A stretch of 59,894 nucleotides of DNA, taken from assembly GCF_000698555.1 (NCBI RefSeq), contig NZ_JFHE01000033.1, positions 1 through 59,894 on the forward strand. The letters run 5' to 3'. The translations under genes and the position numbers were made by a program. The notes below the pieces were generated by a model. It made no database searches. It was given only the letters and a program-made list of their open reading frames with translations, and had not been told where the DNA came from. Origin of the DNA: Caballeronia grimmiae. Lineage in GTDB: Bacteria; Pseudomonadota; Gammaproteobacteria; Burkholderiales; Burkholderiaceae. Positions 45,304 to 56,111 of this stretch are shown here, piece by piece. Each line of letters begins with the position of its first letter. The first letter of the stretch is position 1.

Positions 45304-46425
45304 TTACTTGTCCAACAGAATGCGAAGCATGCGGCGCAGCGGCTCGGCAGCGCCCCACAGAAGCTGGTCGCCGACCGTGAACGCCGACAGATACTCGCCG
45401 CCCATCGCCAGCTTGCGCAGACGGCCGACCGGCACCGTCAGCGTGCCAGTGACGACGGCCGGCGACAAATCGCGCATCGACGCTTCACGCTCGTTCGGCA
45501 CGACCTTCACCCAGTCGTTCGCCGAAGCCAGAATGCCGTTGATCTCGTCGAGCGGCACGTCCTTGTTCAGCTTGATGGTCAGCGCCTGCGAGTGGCAGCG
45601 CATCGCGCCGATCCGCACGCAGAGGCCATCGACGGGAATCGAGCCCGGCTGGCCCATCGCGGGCTTGCCCAGAATCTTGTTGGTTTCCGCGCCGCCCTTC
45701 CATTCTTCCTTCGACATGCCGTTGCCGAGATCCTTGTCGATCCACGGAATCAGCGACCCGGCGAGCGGGACGCCGAAATGCTCGGTCGGCATGGCGTCGC
45801 TGTTCATCGTCGACAGAACCTTGCGGTCGATGTCGAGAATAGCCGACGACGGATTCGCGAGATCGTCCGCGACCGACGCGTGCAGCGCGCCCATTTGCGA
45901 CAGCAGTTCGCGCATGTTCTGCGCACCCGCGCCGGACGCGGCCTGGTACGTCATGGCCGTCATCCAGTCGACGAGGTTCTCGCGGAACAGGCCGCCCAGC
46001 GCCATCAGCATCAGGCTGACCGTGCAGTTGCCGCCGACGAAATCGCGCCCGCCCTTGACGAGCGAATCCTTGATGACGTTCAGGTTGACCGGGTCGAGGA
46101 TGATGACCGCGTCGTCCTTCATGCGCAGCGCCGACGCCGCGTCGATCCAGTAGCCCTTCCAGCCCGCCGCGCGCAGCTTCGGATACACGTCGTTCGTGTA
46201 GTCACCGCCCTGGCAGGTAATGATGGCGTCGCACTTCTTCAGGTCGTCGATGCTCGTTGCATCTTTGAGCTTCGTCTCGTTTTTGGCGAACGACGGCGCG
46301 TTGCCGCCCGCATTGCTGGTGCTGAAAAACACCGGTTCGATCAGGTCGAAATCGCCTTCCTGCTGCATGCGCTGCATCAGGACGCTGCCGACCATACCGC
46401 GCCAACCAACGAGACCTACGTTCAT
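45304..46425 (-). CDS. asd: Aspartate-semialdehyde dehydrogenase
   Basis: Reduces aspartyl phosphate to aspartate semialdehyde with NADPH, on the route to lysine/diaminopimelate, threonine and methionine. Length 373 residues, matching the E. coli type (367). The ATG at 46425 gives MNVGLVGWRGMVGSVLMQRM, the NADP-binding loop; an upstream extension in the same frame is rejected. The catalytic Cys is in FVGGNCTVSLMLMALGG, and the substrate region is GYWIDAASALRM. CVRIGAMRCHSQALTIKL carries the catalytic His. A 365-bp gap separates it from leuB, and a terminator follows. Confidence 0.96.
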   Translation of the reverse strand: MNVGLVGWRGMVGSVLMQRMQQEGDFDLIEPVFFSTSNAGGNAPSFAKNETKLKDATSIDDLKKCDAIITCQGGDYTNDVYPKLRAAGWKGYWIDAASALRMKDDAVIILDPVNLNVIKDSLVKGGRDFVGGNCTVSLMLMALGGLFRENLVDWMTAMTYQAASGAGAQNMRELLSQMGALHASVADDLANPSSAILDIDRKVLSTMNSDAMPTEHFGVPLAGSLIPWIDKDLGNGMSKEEWKGGAETNKILGKPAMGQPGSIPVDGLCVRIGAMRCHSQALTIKLNKDVPLDEINGILASANDWVKVVPNEREASMRDLSPAVVTGTLTVPVGRLRKLAMGGEYLSAFTVGDQLLWGAAEPLRRMLRILLDK

Positions 46426-46790
46426 GACTAACCTTATGTGTGGATTCTTCCCCGCATCCTTGCCCGGCGTGGCCGCGCGGGGAAGACGCTCGGACACGAG
46501 GGACGATCAGCGAATCGTGATCGCTTTGATGGAGACTTTCGTAATGCGCGTTTTCGACGTAATGACGCCGATGCGCTTGACGATGACGAGACCCGTCGCG
46601 CGAGCGTCGATGCCGCGACCGATGGAATCCGTAGAGAATTGAGAGTTCTTCGCCATGACCCAGCAATATACACGATCTGCGGCGCGTTGGTCCGCGGTTG
46701 CGGCCCGCGCTAAAGATCCATTCGGACGACGCGTCAATGCTACCGGATCGGCCGCTCTGAAAAGAAACGGCCGATCGTTTTATTGAACGT
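46426..46790. other. Gap leuB-asd (365 bp) with hairpin and possible small ORF
   Basis: Just after leuB a 9-bp inverted repeat, GATCGGCCG (46746-46754) with CGGCCGATC (46768-46776), can form a hairpin on the - strand without a T-run. A TATATT -10-like box lies at 46670-46665 (- strand). About 9 nt beyond it an ATG (46656) opens a 49-residue basic frame ending at 46507 (MAKNSQFSTDSIGRGID at the start). If the box is used, this frame would be nearly leaderless. Coding status is uncertain; the region may simply be the asd promoter and leader. Confidence 0.35.
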
Positions 46791-47858
<1,068 letters not shown>

Positions 47859-47875
47859 CTGTCTCTTCCTTTGAT

Positions 47876-48526
47876 TTATCCGATCAAGCGATTGTTCAAC
47901 CACGGCTGCTTCGCGAGCCGCTCCGCTTCGAACGCCTTGATCTTGTCGGCGTGACGCAGCGTGAGGCCGATATCGTCGAAACCGTTCAGCAGGCAGAATT
48001 TGCGAAAGCCCGGGACATCGAACGCGTACTCGGTGCCGTCGCCGGTTCGCACGACCTGCGCTTCCAGATCGATTGTCAGCTTGAAGCCGACGAACGCATA
48101 CGTCTCGTTGAAGAGCTTGCCGACCTGCTGCTCCGACAACACGACCGGCAGCAAGCCGTTCTTGAAGCAGTTGTTATAGAAAATGTCCGCGAAGCTCGGC
48201 GCGATGATCGCCCGAAAGCCGTATTGATCCAGCGCCCACGGCGCGTGCTCGCGCGAGCTGCCGCAGCCGAAGTTCTTGCGTGTCAACAAGATGGACGCGC
48301 CCTGATAGCGCGACTGATTCAGCACGAAATCCGGGTTGAGCGGACGCTTGCTGTTGTCCTGGCCGGGTTCGCCGACATCCAAATAGCGCCATTCGTCGAA
48401 CGCATTCGGGCCGAAGCCCGTGCGCTTGATCGACTTCAGGAACTGCTTGGGGATGATCGCGTCCGTGTCGACGTTCTCGCGATCCAGCGGCGCTACGAGC
48501 CCGCTATGAACGATGAATTTTTCCAT
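47876..48526 (-). CDS. leuD: 3-isopropylmalate dehydratase small subunit
   Basis: Small subunit of isopropylmalate isomerase, working with LeuC to interconvert 2- and 3-isopropylmalate. Length 216 residues, the longer bacterial type (E. coli 201). Signatures: DRENVDTDAIIPKQFLKSIKRTGFG at the N-terminus, ILLTRKNFGCGSSREHAPWALDQYGFRAIIAPSFADIFYNNC, which is the swivel-domain substrate loop, and GLLPVVLSEQQV. It lies 24 bp after leuC and 17 bp before leuB, so it is probably co-transcribed and assembled with LeuC. Confidence 0.97.
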   Translation of the reverse strand: MEKFIVHSGLVAPLDRENVDTDAIIPKQFLKSIKRTGFGPNAFDEWRYLDVGEPGQDNSKRPLNPDFVLNQSRYQGASILLTRKNFGCGSSREHAPWALDQYGFRAIIAPSFADIFYNNCFKNGLLPVVLSEQQVGKLFNETYAFVGFKLTIDLEAQVVRTGDGTEYAFDVPGFRKFCLLNGFDDIGLTLRHADKIKAFEAERLAKQPWLNNRLIG

Positions 48527-48550
48527 GGTCTTTCTCAGTATCCCGATTGA

Positions 48551-49960
<1,410 letters not shown>

Positions 49961-50260
49961 GGTGAGCGCTTTCGTAGGTGACTGCGGGGTGTTATGGGGT
50001 GCGGCCTGTTGGACGATTATGCCACTTCCATTACGGCGCGTGGTACTAGGCTAAACGAAAAAAGCGTGCAAATTCAGTGAGTTATCGTAGTGGTGGTGAT
50101 ACCTGGATCGGGACTACCTGCTTGACTGGCATTTCCGCTCGCGTCGCCGATTACTTTCGGCGGAGTGTCGCCGCCGCGCGAAGAGACGTATGTTCATCTC
50201 GAATCGAGATTGACGACCGCAAACGTCGGTAAAAACATTGTTCGCAGGTACGTGACCGCG

Positions 50261-50518
50261 ATGAACTTCATGAAAACGACCATCCGAAGAATCGGCAATT
50301 CTCAAGGCGTGCTGATACCCAAGCCGTTCCTCACGCAATTGGGGCTGGAGAACGAAATAGAAATGGATGTCGAAGGCGATGCAATCGTGCTGCGCAAGCC
50401 ACGCGCGATCGTGCGGGCGGCGTGGGCGGAAGCGAGCAAGGCGGTCGCTGCAAGCGGCGAAGACGCGCTCGTGCTCGGCGAGCTCGGTAACGCGAACGAC
50501 GGAGCGCTCGAATGGTGA
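50261..50518 (+). CDS. mazE: MazE/AbrB-type antitoxin
   Basis: SpoVT/AbrB-fold antitoxin that would bind DNA and neutralise a MazF-type RNase. Length 85 residues from the ATG at 50261 (an ATG at 50270 is equally possible). The N-terminal swapped-hairpin domain is clear: MKTTIRRIGNSQGVLIPKPFLTQLGLENEIEMDVEGDAIVLRKP. The C-terminal tail (VRAAWAEASKAVAASGEDALVLGELGN) should be the toxin-binding part. It overlaps the mazF start by 7 bp, the usual coupled arrangement. Because the toxin gene is frameshifted, this antitoxin may be a leftover or may act against toxins elsewhere. No clear ribosome binding site. Confidence 0.85.
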   Translation: MNFMKTTIRRIGNSQGVLIPKPFLTQLGLENEIEMDVEGDAIVLRKPRAIVRAAWAEASKAVAASGEDALVLGELGNANDGALEW

Positions 50519-50830
50519 AGCGCGGCGAGATTTGGCTGGTCGCGCTGGACCCGACGAAAAAGAGCGAAGTGCTGAAGACGCGCCCTTGCGATTGTGTCGC
50601 CGCCCGAACTGCATGATCACTTGCGCACGGCGATCATCGCGCCGATGAGCTCGAATGGCAGGCCAGCGCCGTTTCGCATCCCCGTTTCATTCAAGCAAAA
50701 GGAAGGGCTGATTTTGCTCGATCAGATCCGAACCGTCGACAAACTGTGCCTCGTGAAGAAGGAAGGCGTTATCGCCGACGAGACGCTGGCGAACACGCTT
50801 CACACGCTGCAGGAAGTCTTCGCGGTCTGA
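50512..50830 (+). pseudogene. mazF: Frameshifted MazF/PemK-type toxin
   Basis: The ATG at 50512 begins MVKRGEIWLVALDPTKKSEVLKTRPC, the MazF N-terminus. After the Cys codon (ends 50589) this frame runs into a stop at 50614-50616. The rest of the toxin continues in another frame from about 50594: VSPPELHDHLRTAIIAPMSSNGRPAPFRIPVSF, then GLILLDQIRTVDK and the C-terminus to 50830. Intact relatives read RPCVIVSPPE here, so the simplest explanation is loss of two bases at about 50590. In addition the conserved Gly of the DPTxGSE-type loop is Lys here. No full-length toxin should be made unless the site is a sequencing error or recoded. A shared terminator follows. Confidence 0.85.
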
Positions 50831-50841
50831 GCCCAAAAAGC

Positions 50842-50873
50842 AAAAAGCCCCGGCAGTCACCCGCCGGGGCTTT
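50842..50873 (-). terminator. Bidirectional terminator between gltA and mazF remnant
   Basis: AAAGCCCCGGC (50844-50854) pairs perfectly with GCCGGGGCTTT (50863-50873), an 11-bp stem with an 8-nt loop. The - strand side continues with T residues (A-run 50842-50846), so it ends gltA; the + strand tail TTTCT may also serve the toxin-antitoxin transcript. Confidence 0.88.
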
Positions 50874-50899
50874 CTAAACTACAGCTTCAACCAACCGAC

Positions 50900-52201
50900 T
50901 TACCGCTTGTCGAGCGGCTTCACTTCACGCGGCGTGTGGCCGATGAACAACTGGCGCGGACGGCCGATCTTTTGCTCGGGATCAGCGATCATCTCGTTCC
51001 ACTGCGCAATCCAGCCCACCGTACGCGCCATCGCGAAGATGCACGTGAACATCGACGTCGGGATGCCCAGCGCGCGCTGCACGATGCCCGAGTAGAAGTC
51101 GACGTTCGGGTACAGCTTGCGCGACACGAAGTATTCGTCTTCGAGCGCGATCTTTTCCAGTTCCATCGCGAGCTTGAAGAGCGGGTCGTCGTGCAGGCCC
51201 AGTTCGTTCAGCACTTCGTGGCAGGTTTCGCGCATCAGCTTCGCACGCGGGTCGTAGTTCTTGTACACGCGGTGACCGAAGCCCATCAGCTTCACGCCCG
51301 AGTTCTTGTCCTTCACCTGCTTGATGAACTCAGGAATGTTGTCGACCGAGCCGATCTCTTCCAGCATGTTCAGCGCGGCTTCGTTCGCGCCGCCGTGCGC
51401 CGGGCCCCACAGACACGCGATACCCGCAGCGATACACGCGAACGGATTCGCACCCGACGAACCGGCCAGACGCACCGTCGACGTCGACGCGTTCTGCTCG
51501 TGATCCGCGTGCAGAATCAGGATGCGGTCGAGCGCGCGCACGAGCACGTCGTTGACCTTGTACTCTTCGCACGGGTTCGCAAACATCATGTGCATGAAGT
51601 TCGCGCTGTACGACAGCTCGTTGCGCGGATACACGAACGGCTGGCCGATGCTGAACTTGTACGCCATCGCGACGAGCGTCGGCAGCTTCGCAATCATGCG
51701 GATCGCCGAGACTTCGCGGTGACGCGGATCGTTGATGTTCAGCGAGTCGTGATAGAACGCGGACAGCGCGCCGACCGCCGCCACCAGGACGGCCATCGGG
51801 TGCGCGTCGCGACGGAAGCCGCGGAAGAAGAAGTGCATCTGCTCGTGCACCATCGTGTGACGCGTGACCGTGTCCACGAATTCCTCTTTCTGCGCAGCCG
51901 TGGGCAGTTCGCCCTTCAGCAGCAAGTAGCACGTTTCGAGGAAGTCGGCGTTTACGGCCAACTGCTCGATCGGGTAGCCGCGATACAGCAGCTCGCCCTT
52001 GTCGCCGTCGATGTAGGTGATCGCCGAATTGCACGCCGCCGTCGACATGAAGCCCGGGTCATAGGTGAACTTGCCGGTCTGACCGTACAGCTTGCGGATG
52101 TCGATCACGTCGGGGCCCATCGTGCCCTTGTAGATCGGCATTTCAACGCTCGGCGAGTTGTCGCTGAACGATAGCGTGGCTTTAACATCTGACGGGGTCA
52201 T
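50900..52201 (-). CDS. gltA: Citrate synthase (type II, hexameric)
   Basis: Condenses acetyl-CoA and oxaloacetate to citrate, the entry step of the TCA cycle. Length 433 residues, the size of the Gram-negative hexameric enzyme (E. coli 427). Motifs: MSTAACNSAITYIDGDKGELLYRGYPIEQLA, catalytic His in HADHEQNASTSTVRLAGSSGANPFACIAAGIACLWGPAHGGANE, and MGFGHRVYKNYDPRAK; the catalytic Asp is expected near VDFYSGIVQRALGIP. The ATG at 52201 follows GAGGA at suitable distance. It is the last gene of the sdhC-D-A-B-sdhE-gltA string, with a 156-bp gap after sdhE, and a terminator follows. Confidence 0.97.
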   Translation of the reverse strand: MTPSDVKATLSFSDNSPSVEMPIYKGTMGPDVIDIRKLYGQTGKFTYDPGFMSTAACNSAITYIDGDKGELLYRGYPIEQLAVNADFLETCYLLLKGELPTAAQKEEFVDTVTRHTMVHEQMHFFFRGFRRDAHPMAVLVAAVGALSAFYHDSLNINDPRHREVSAIRMIAKLPTLVAMAYKFSIGQPFVYPRNELSYSANFMHMMFANPCEEYKVNDVLVRALDRILILHADHEQNASTSTVRLAGSSGANPFACIAAGIACLWGPAHGGANEAALNMLEEIGSVDNIPEFIKQVKDKNSGVKLMGFGHRVYKNYDPRAKLMRETCHEVLNELGLHDDPLFKLAMELEKIALEDEYFVSRKLYPNVDFYSGIVQRALGIPTSMFTCIFAMARTVGWIAQWNEMIADPEQKIGRPRQLFIGHTPREVKPLDKR

Positions 52202-52357
52202 AGCACATCCTCAATCGAAGTATGGATACAGGTTTTCGATAATTTGCACGACGGAAGCTGCGCGGCAGGACTGCACGATCGACCGCTGTCCGCTCTCAAC
52301 TGCTTGGCGCGCGGACTCACGGCGCATTGTGCAAAACTCCGCGGATCTCTGCCGAAA

Positions 52358-52651
52358 TCACACGGAACGCAGGATCTGAATCACGCGAATCACGTCCGGC
52401 GTGGCAAGCTCGCCTTCCGGTTCGGTCCGCGCGAGCAGCAGGTCCATCAGTTCGTTGTCGCTCAGCTCCAGCAGGCGGGTCAAAGCGGCCACGTCGGCGT
52501 CACTGAGGTCATGCTCATATCGGCTGAAAAAACGTTCGAAGATCAGATCGTTTTCCAGCAGGCCGCGCCGTGCACGCCACCGGAGGCGCGCACGGCGAAG
52601 AGGGTCGGACTGGTGAGCGCTGTCTTGCTTGTCGACCATCGCATTGTCCAT
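52358..52651 (-). CDS. sdhE: Succinate dehydrogenase assembly factor SdhE
   Basis: Small cytoplasmic protein that promotes covalent FAD attachment to SdhA. Length 97 residues (E. coli 88). The conserved surface motif is present: RRARLRWRARRGLLENDLIFERFFSRY, where the RGxxE element is RGLLEND. The rest (SDADVAALTRLLELSDNELMDLLLARTEP) is the helical bundle of the family. Its start codon lies 1 bp after the sdhB stop, so translation is probably coupled. The first ~15 residues are an unconserved extension, and the internal Met5 is another possible start. Confidence 0.92.
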   Translation of the reverse strand: MDNAMVDKQDSAHQSDPLRRARLRWRARRGLLENDLIFERFFSRYEHDLSDADVAALTRLLELSDNELMDLLLARTEPEGELATPDVIRVIQILRSV

Positions 52652-52652
52652 T

Positions 52653-53357
52653 TCAGACAGCCCGGCGCACCATCAATTCCTTGATCTTGCCGATCGCCTT
52701 CGTCGGATTGAGCCCCTTCGGGCACACGTCGACGCAGTTCATGATCGTGTGGCAACGGAACAGACGATACGGATCTTCCAGATTGTCGAGGCGTTCGCCC
52801 GTCGCCTGATCGCGGCTGTCCGCGATGAAGCGATAGGCTTGCAGCAAGCCCGCCGGTCCGACGAACTTGTCCGGATTCCACCAGAAGCTCGGGCAAGACG
52901 TCGAGCAGCTAGCGCACAGAATGCACTCGTACAGGCCGTCCAGCTCGTCGCGCTCGACCGGCGATTGCAGACGCTCCTTCTCGGGCGGCGGCGTGTCGTT
53001 GATCAGGTACGGCTTGATCGAGTGATACTGGTTGAAGAACTGCGTGAAGTCGCAGATCAGGTCGCGCACGACCGGAAGGCCCGGCAGCGGACGCAGCACG
53101 ATGCGCTCCGGCAGGTCGTTCAGGTTCGTCAGGCACGCGAGGCCGTTCTTGCCGTTGATGTTCATCGCGTCCGAACCGCACACGCCTTCGCGGCACGAAC
53201 GGCGGAACGACAAGGTTTCGTCCAGCGCCTTCAGCTTCACCAATGCGTCCAGCAGCATGCGTTCGTGCGAGTCGATTTCGAGCTCGTAACGTTGCATGCG
53301 CGGGGCCGCGTCCTTGTCCGGATCGTAGCGGTAGACTTCAAAAATTCGTTTTGCCAT
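52653..53357 (-). CDS. sdhB: Succinate dehydrogenase iron-sulfur subunit
   Basis: Electron-transfer subunit of complex II, carrying electrons from SdhA FAD to quinone. Length 234 residues (E. coli 238). Cluster motifs in order: [2Fe-2S] in FRRSCREGVCGSDAMNINGKNGLACLT; [4Fe-4S] in CILCASCSTSCPSFWWNPDKFVGPAGLLQAYRF; [3Fe-4S] in FRCHTIMNCVDVCPKGLNPTKAIGKIK. All expected cysteines are present, and the second cluster loop contains the quinone-site Pro/Ser/Trp residues. It starts 16 bp after sdhA. Confidence 0.97.
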   Translation of the reverse strand: MAKRIFEVYRYDPDKDAAPRMQRYELEIDSHERMLLDALVKLKALDETLSFRRSCREGVCGSDAMNINGKNGLACLTNLNDLPERIVLRPLPGLPVVRDLICDFTQFFNQYHSIKPYLINDTPPPEKERLQSPVERDELDGLYECILCASCSTSCPSFWWNPDKFVGPAGLLQAYRFIADSRDQATGERLDNLEDPYRLFRCHTIMNCVDVCPKGLNPTKAIGKIKELMVRRAV

Positions 53358-53373
53358 TTCGATTCCCTTGCCC

Positions 53374-55149
53374 TTAGAAGGTGCGCGCCTTCGGCGGCAC
53401 CGATTCGACCGTCAGCGGCTTCATCTGAACCGGCTTGTAGTCGAGGCGATTGCCTTCGCTGAACCACAGCGTATGGCGCATCCATTTGTCGTCGTCGCGA
53501 TGCTCGTAGTCGCTGTGCGCGTGCGCGCCACGGCTTTCCTTGCGTGCTTCGGCCGAGACCATCGTCGCGCGGGCGACTTCGATCAGGTTCGCCAGTTCCA
53601 GCGCTTCGACCTTCGCGGTGTTGAACACCTTCGATATGTCCTTCAGATGCACGTGCTTCACGCGCTCGGCCAGTTCCGCGACCTTGTCCACGCCTTCCGA
53701 CAGCAGCTTGGACGTGCGGAACACGCCGGCATGCGCCTGCATCGTCGAGCGGATGTCGTTCGCGATGTTCTGCGTGTATTCGCCCGAAGTCGACTTCTCC
53801 AGCACGGCAAGGCGCTCGAGCGCGAAGTCGGCGGCGTCGGCCGGCAGCGGCTTGTGCTCGCGCGCTTCCTTCGCGTACTTGATGATGTGATTGCCGGCCG
53901 CGCGGCCGAACACCACCAGGTCCAGCAGCGAATTCGTGCCGAGGCGGTTCGCGCCGTGCACCGAAACGCACGAGCATTCGCCCACCGCGTAGAAGCCGTT
54001 CACCGGCTCGTTGTAGCCGTTCGCCGTGCCGACGACCTGACCGTGCATGTTCGTCGGAATCCCGCCCATCTGATAATGGATGGTCGGAACGACCGGGATC
54101 GGCTCCTTGATGCAGTCCACGTTCGCGAACTTCAGCGCGATCTCGCGAATCGACGGCAGACGCTTCATGATCGTCTCGGCGCCGATGTGCGACAGGTCGA
54201 GCAGCACGTGATCCTTGTTCGGACCCACGCCGCGCCCTTCCTTGATTTCCTGGTCCATCGAACGCGAAACGAAGTCGCGCGGCGCCAGATCCTTCAGCGT
54301 CGGGGCATAGCGCTCCATGAAGCGGTCGCCGTTCGAGTTACGCAGAATGCCGCCTTCGCCGCGCACGCCTTCGGTGATCAGCACGCCCGCGCCGGCCACG
54401 CCGGTCGGGTGGAACTGCCAGAACTCCATGTCCTGCAAAGCGATGCCCGAACGCGCCGCCATGCCGAGGCCGTCGCCCGTGTTGATGAACGCATTCGTCG
54501 ATGCCGCGAAGATGCGCCCCGCGCCGCCCGTGGCGAACAGCGTGGTCTTGCCTTCGAGGATATAGACTTCGCCCGTTTCCATCTCGAGCGCGGTCACGCC
54601 GAGCACGTCGCCGTCGGCGTCGCGGATCAGGTCCAGCGCCATCCATTCGACGAAGAAATGCGTCTTGGCTGCGACGTTCTGCTGATACAGCGTGTGCAGC
54701 AGCGCGTGGCCGGTACGGTCGGCTGCCGCGCAGGCGCGCTGCACCGGCTTCTCGCCGTAGTTCGCCGTGTGGCCGCCGAACGGGCGCTGATAAATGGTGC
54801 CGTCCGCATTGCGGTCGAACGGCATGCCCATGTGTTCGAGCTCGTAAACTGCGTTCGGCGCTTCACGGCACATGAACTCGATCGCGTCCTGGTCGCCGAG
54901 CCAGTCGGAACCCTTGATCGTGTCGTAGAAGTGATAGTGCCAGTTGTCTTCGCTCATGTTGCCGAGCGATGCGCCGATGCCGCCTTGCGCCGCGACGGTG
55001 TGCGAGCGCGTCGGGAACACCTTCGACAGCACCGCGACCGACAGGCCCGCACGCGCGAGTTGCAGCGATGCGCGCATGCCCGATCCGCCCGCGCCAACGA
55101 TGACCACGTCGAAACGGCGACGCGGCAGGGAAGTCTTGATTGCAGCCAT
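53374..55149 (-). CDS. sdhA: Succinate dehydrogenase flavoprotein subunit
   Basis: Catalytic FAD subunit of complex II, oxidising succinate to fumarate at the inner face of the membrane. Length 591 residues (E. coli 588). The ATG at 55149 gives MAAIKTSLPRRRFDVVIVGAGGSGMRASLQLARAG, the dinucleotide-binding fold. The flavinylated His is H50 in TRSHTVAAQGGIGASL. Active-site segments include TVLKDLAPRDFVSRSMDQEI with the proton-shuttle Arg, YQMGGIPTNMHGQV, and GECSCVSVHGANRLGTNSLLDLVVFGRAAG. A longer upstream open frame has no family sequence and overlaps sdhD. It lies 5 bp after sdhD. Confidence 0.97.
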   Translation of the reverse strand: MAAIKTSLPRRRFDVVIVGAGGSGMRASLQLARAGLSVAVLSKVFPTRSHTVAAQGGIGASLGNMSEDNWHYHFYDTIKGSDWLGDQDAIEFMCREAPNAVYELEHMGMPFDRNADGTIYQRPFGGHTANYGEKPVQRACAAADRTGHALLHTLYQQNVAAKTHFFVEWMALDLIRDADGDVLGVTALEMETGEVYILEGKTTLFATGGAGRIFAASTNAFINTGDGLGMAARSGIALQDMEFWQFHPTGVAGAGVLITEGVRGEGGILRNSNGDRFMERYAPTLKDLAPRDFVSRSMDQEIKEGRGVGPNKDHVLLDLSHIGAETIMKRLPSIREIALKFANVDCIKEPIPVVPTIHYQMGGIPTNMHGQVVGTANGYNEPVNGFYAVGECSCVSVHGANRLGTNSLLDLVVFGRAAGNHIIKYAKEAREHKPLPADAADFALERLAVLEKSTSGEYTQNIANDIRSTMQAHAGVFRTSKLLSEGVDKVAELAERVKHVHLKDISKVFNTAKVEALELANLIEVARATMVSAEARKESRGAHAHSDYEHRDDDKWMRHTLWFSEGNRLDYKPVQMKPLTVESVPPKARTF

Positions 55150-55154
55150 ATTCT

Positions 55155-55523
55155 TTAAACTCTCCAGAGAATCTGTGCAGCGTAGCCGGCGCATCCGATG
55201 AGCCAGAGCACGGTCAGCACCGTCAGGAACAGGCGCAGGCCAACCGGCTTCACGTAATCCATCCAGATGTCGCGCACGCCGACGTACGCGTGATAGAAGA
55301 GCGAAAGCAAGGCTACGAAAGTGGCGAGCTTCATCCACTGCATCGCGAAGATCGACGCCCAGCCTTCATAAGAGAAGCTGTGCGCGCCGAAGAACAGCAC
55401 GAGCAGGACGAGGGTGTACACGGCAACGACGATTGCGGTCACGCGCTGGGCGAGCCAGTCGCCCAGGCCGTAATGCGCTCCGACGACGAGGCGCTTGGAG
55501 CCGACTCGGTTCTGGGTACCCAT
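55155..55523 (-). CDS. sdhD: Succinate dehydrogenase membrane anchor SdhD
   Basis: Hydrophobic anchor that, with SdhC, binds heme b and ubiquinone. Length 122 residues (E. coli 115). Three membrane helices are visible: VTAIVVAVYTLVLLVLFFGA, IFAMQWMKLATFVALLSLFYHAYVGVRDIWMDY, and FLTVLTVLWLIGCAGYAAQIL. The heme-ligand His is in LFYHAYVGVRDIWMDYVK, the standard motif, with the quinone-site Tyr/Asp region beside it. It starts 2 bp after sdhC. Confidence 0.95.
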   Translation of the reverse strand: MGTQNRVGSKRLVVGAHYGLGDWLAQRVTAIVVAVYTLVLLVLFFGAHSFSYEGWASIFAMQWMKLATFVALLSLFYHAYVGVRDIWMDYVKPVGLRLFLTVLTVLWLIGCAGYAAQILWRV

Positions 55524-55525
55524 GT

Positions 55526-55936
55526 TTAGAAGGCTCCGAAAAGTTTCAGGGCGACGACGAGCGTCAGCAGCAGCGACACGACGAGCACGGCAAGCGCCGT
55601 CTGACGGCCGCCTTCCTTGTTCACGGCGACGTGCGTGTCGAGCACGAGAAAGCGGATGCCTGCGCAGAAGTGATGCAGATACGCCCAGGACAGCACGAGC
55701 GTGATGATTTTGACGATGGGGTGAGCGAGGAAGCCTTTGAATGCGTCGAAACTAATTTCCGACGTCAGACTCTGATCGAGCAGATAGAGAAGGAACGGCA
55801 GTGCAACGAAGAGCAGCAAGCCGCTGATACGGTGCAGGATGGAGACCTTCCCTGCTAGCGGCAAGCGATATTTCGCAATCTGTCCAAGCCCGATGTTCCG
55901 GTACTCGGGCCTTGGTTTTTTTACGGCTTCAGCCAT
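55526..55936 (-). CDS. sdhC: Succinate dehydrogenase cytochrome b subunit SdhC
   Basis: Heme b/ubiquinone-binding anchor of complex II. Length 136 residues from the ATG at 55936; an ATG at 55948 would add four residues. Features: KVSILHRISGLLLFVALPFLL, which carries the Ser and Arg of the quinone site, and WAYLHHFCAGIRFLVLDTH with the heme-ligand His, then helix ALAVLVVSLLLTLVVALKLFGAF. First gene of the sdhCDAB-sdhE unit on the - strand. The promoter should lie between 55937 and 56111; TAAAAT-like sequence is present (GCGCTAAAATCG on the - strand) but the -35 is unclear. Confidence 0.95.
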   Translation of the reverse strand: MAEAVKKPRPEYRNIGLGQIAKYRLPLAGKVSILHRISGLLLFVALPFLLYLLDQSLTSEISFDAFKGFLAHPIVKIITLVLSWAYLHHFCAGIRFLVLDTHVAVNKEGGRQTALAVLVVSLLLTLVVALKLFGAF

Positions 55937-56111
55937 GCTAGACCCCAACTTGTTATTACACTAACCCGCGATTTTAGCGCCTTTTTATTTCACGCTGCAG
56001 GGAAAACCCGCCCAAGAGACTATTGCTGCACGCGTGAAAATGGCGAACGTGAATGCTTTGTCGATGCTTCGCGGACCGCCCGGCCGATGCCCGCCGCGTC
56101 TGTTCATTCGG

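Noticed and set aside
50165..50260. Upstream-extended start for mazE
   Set aside because: The extra ~32 residues have no AbrB/MazE counterpart and no ribosome binding site.
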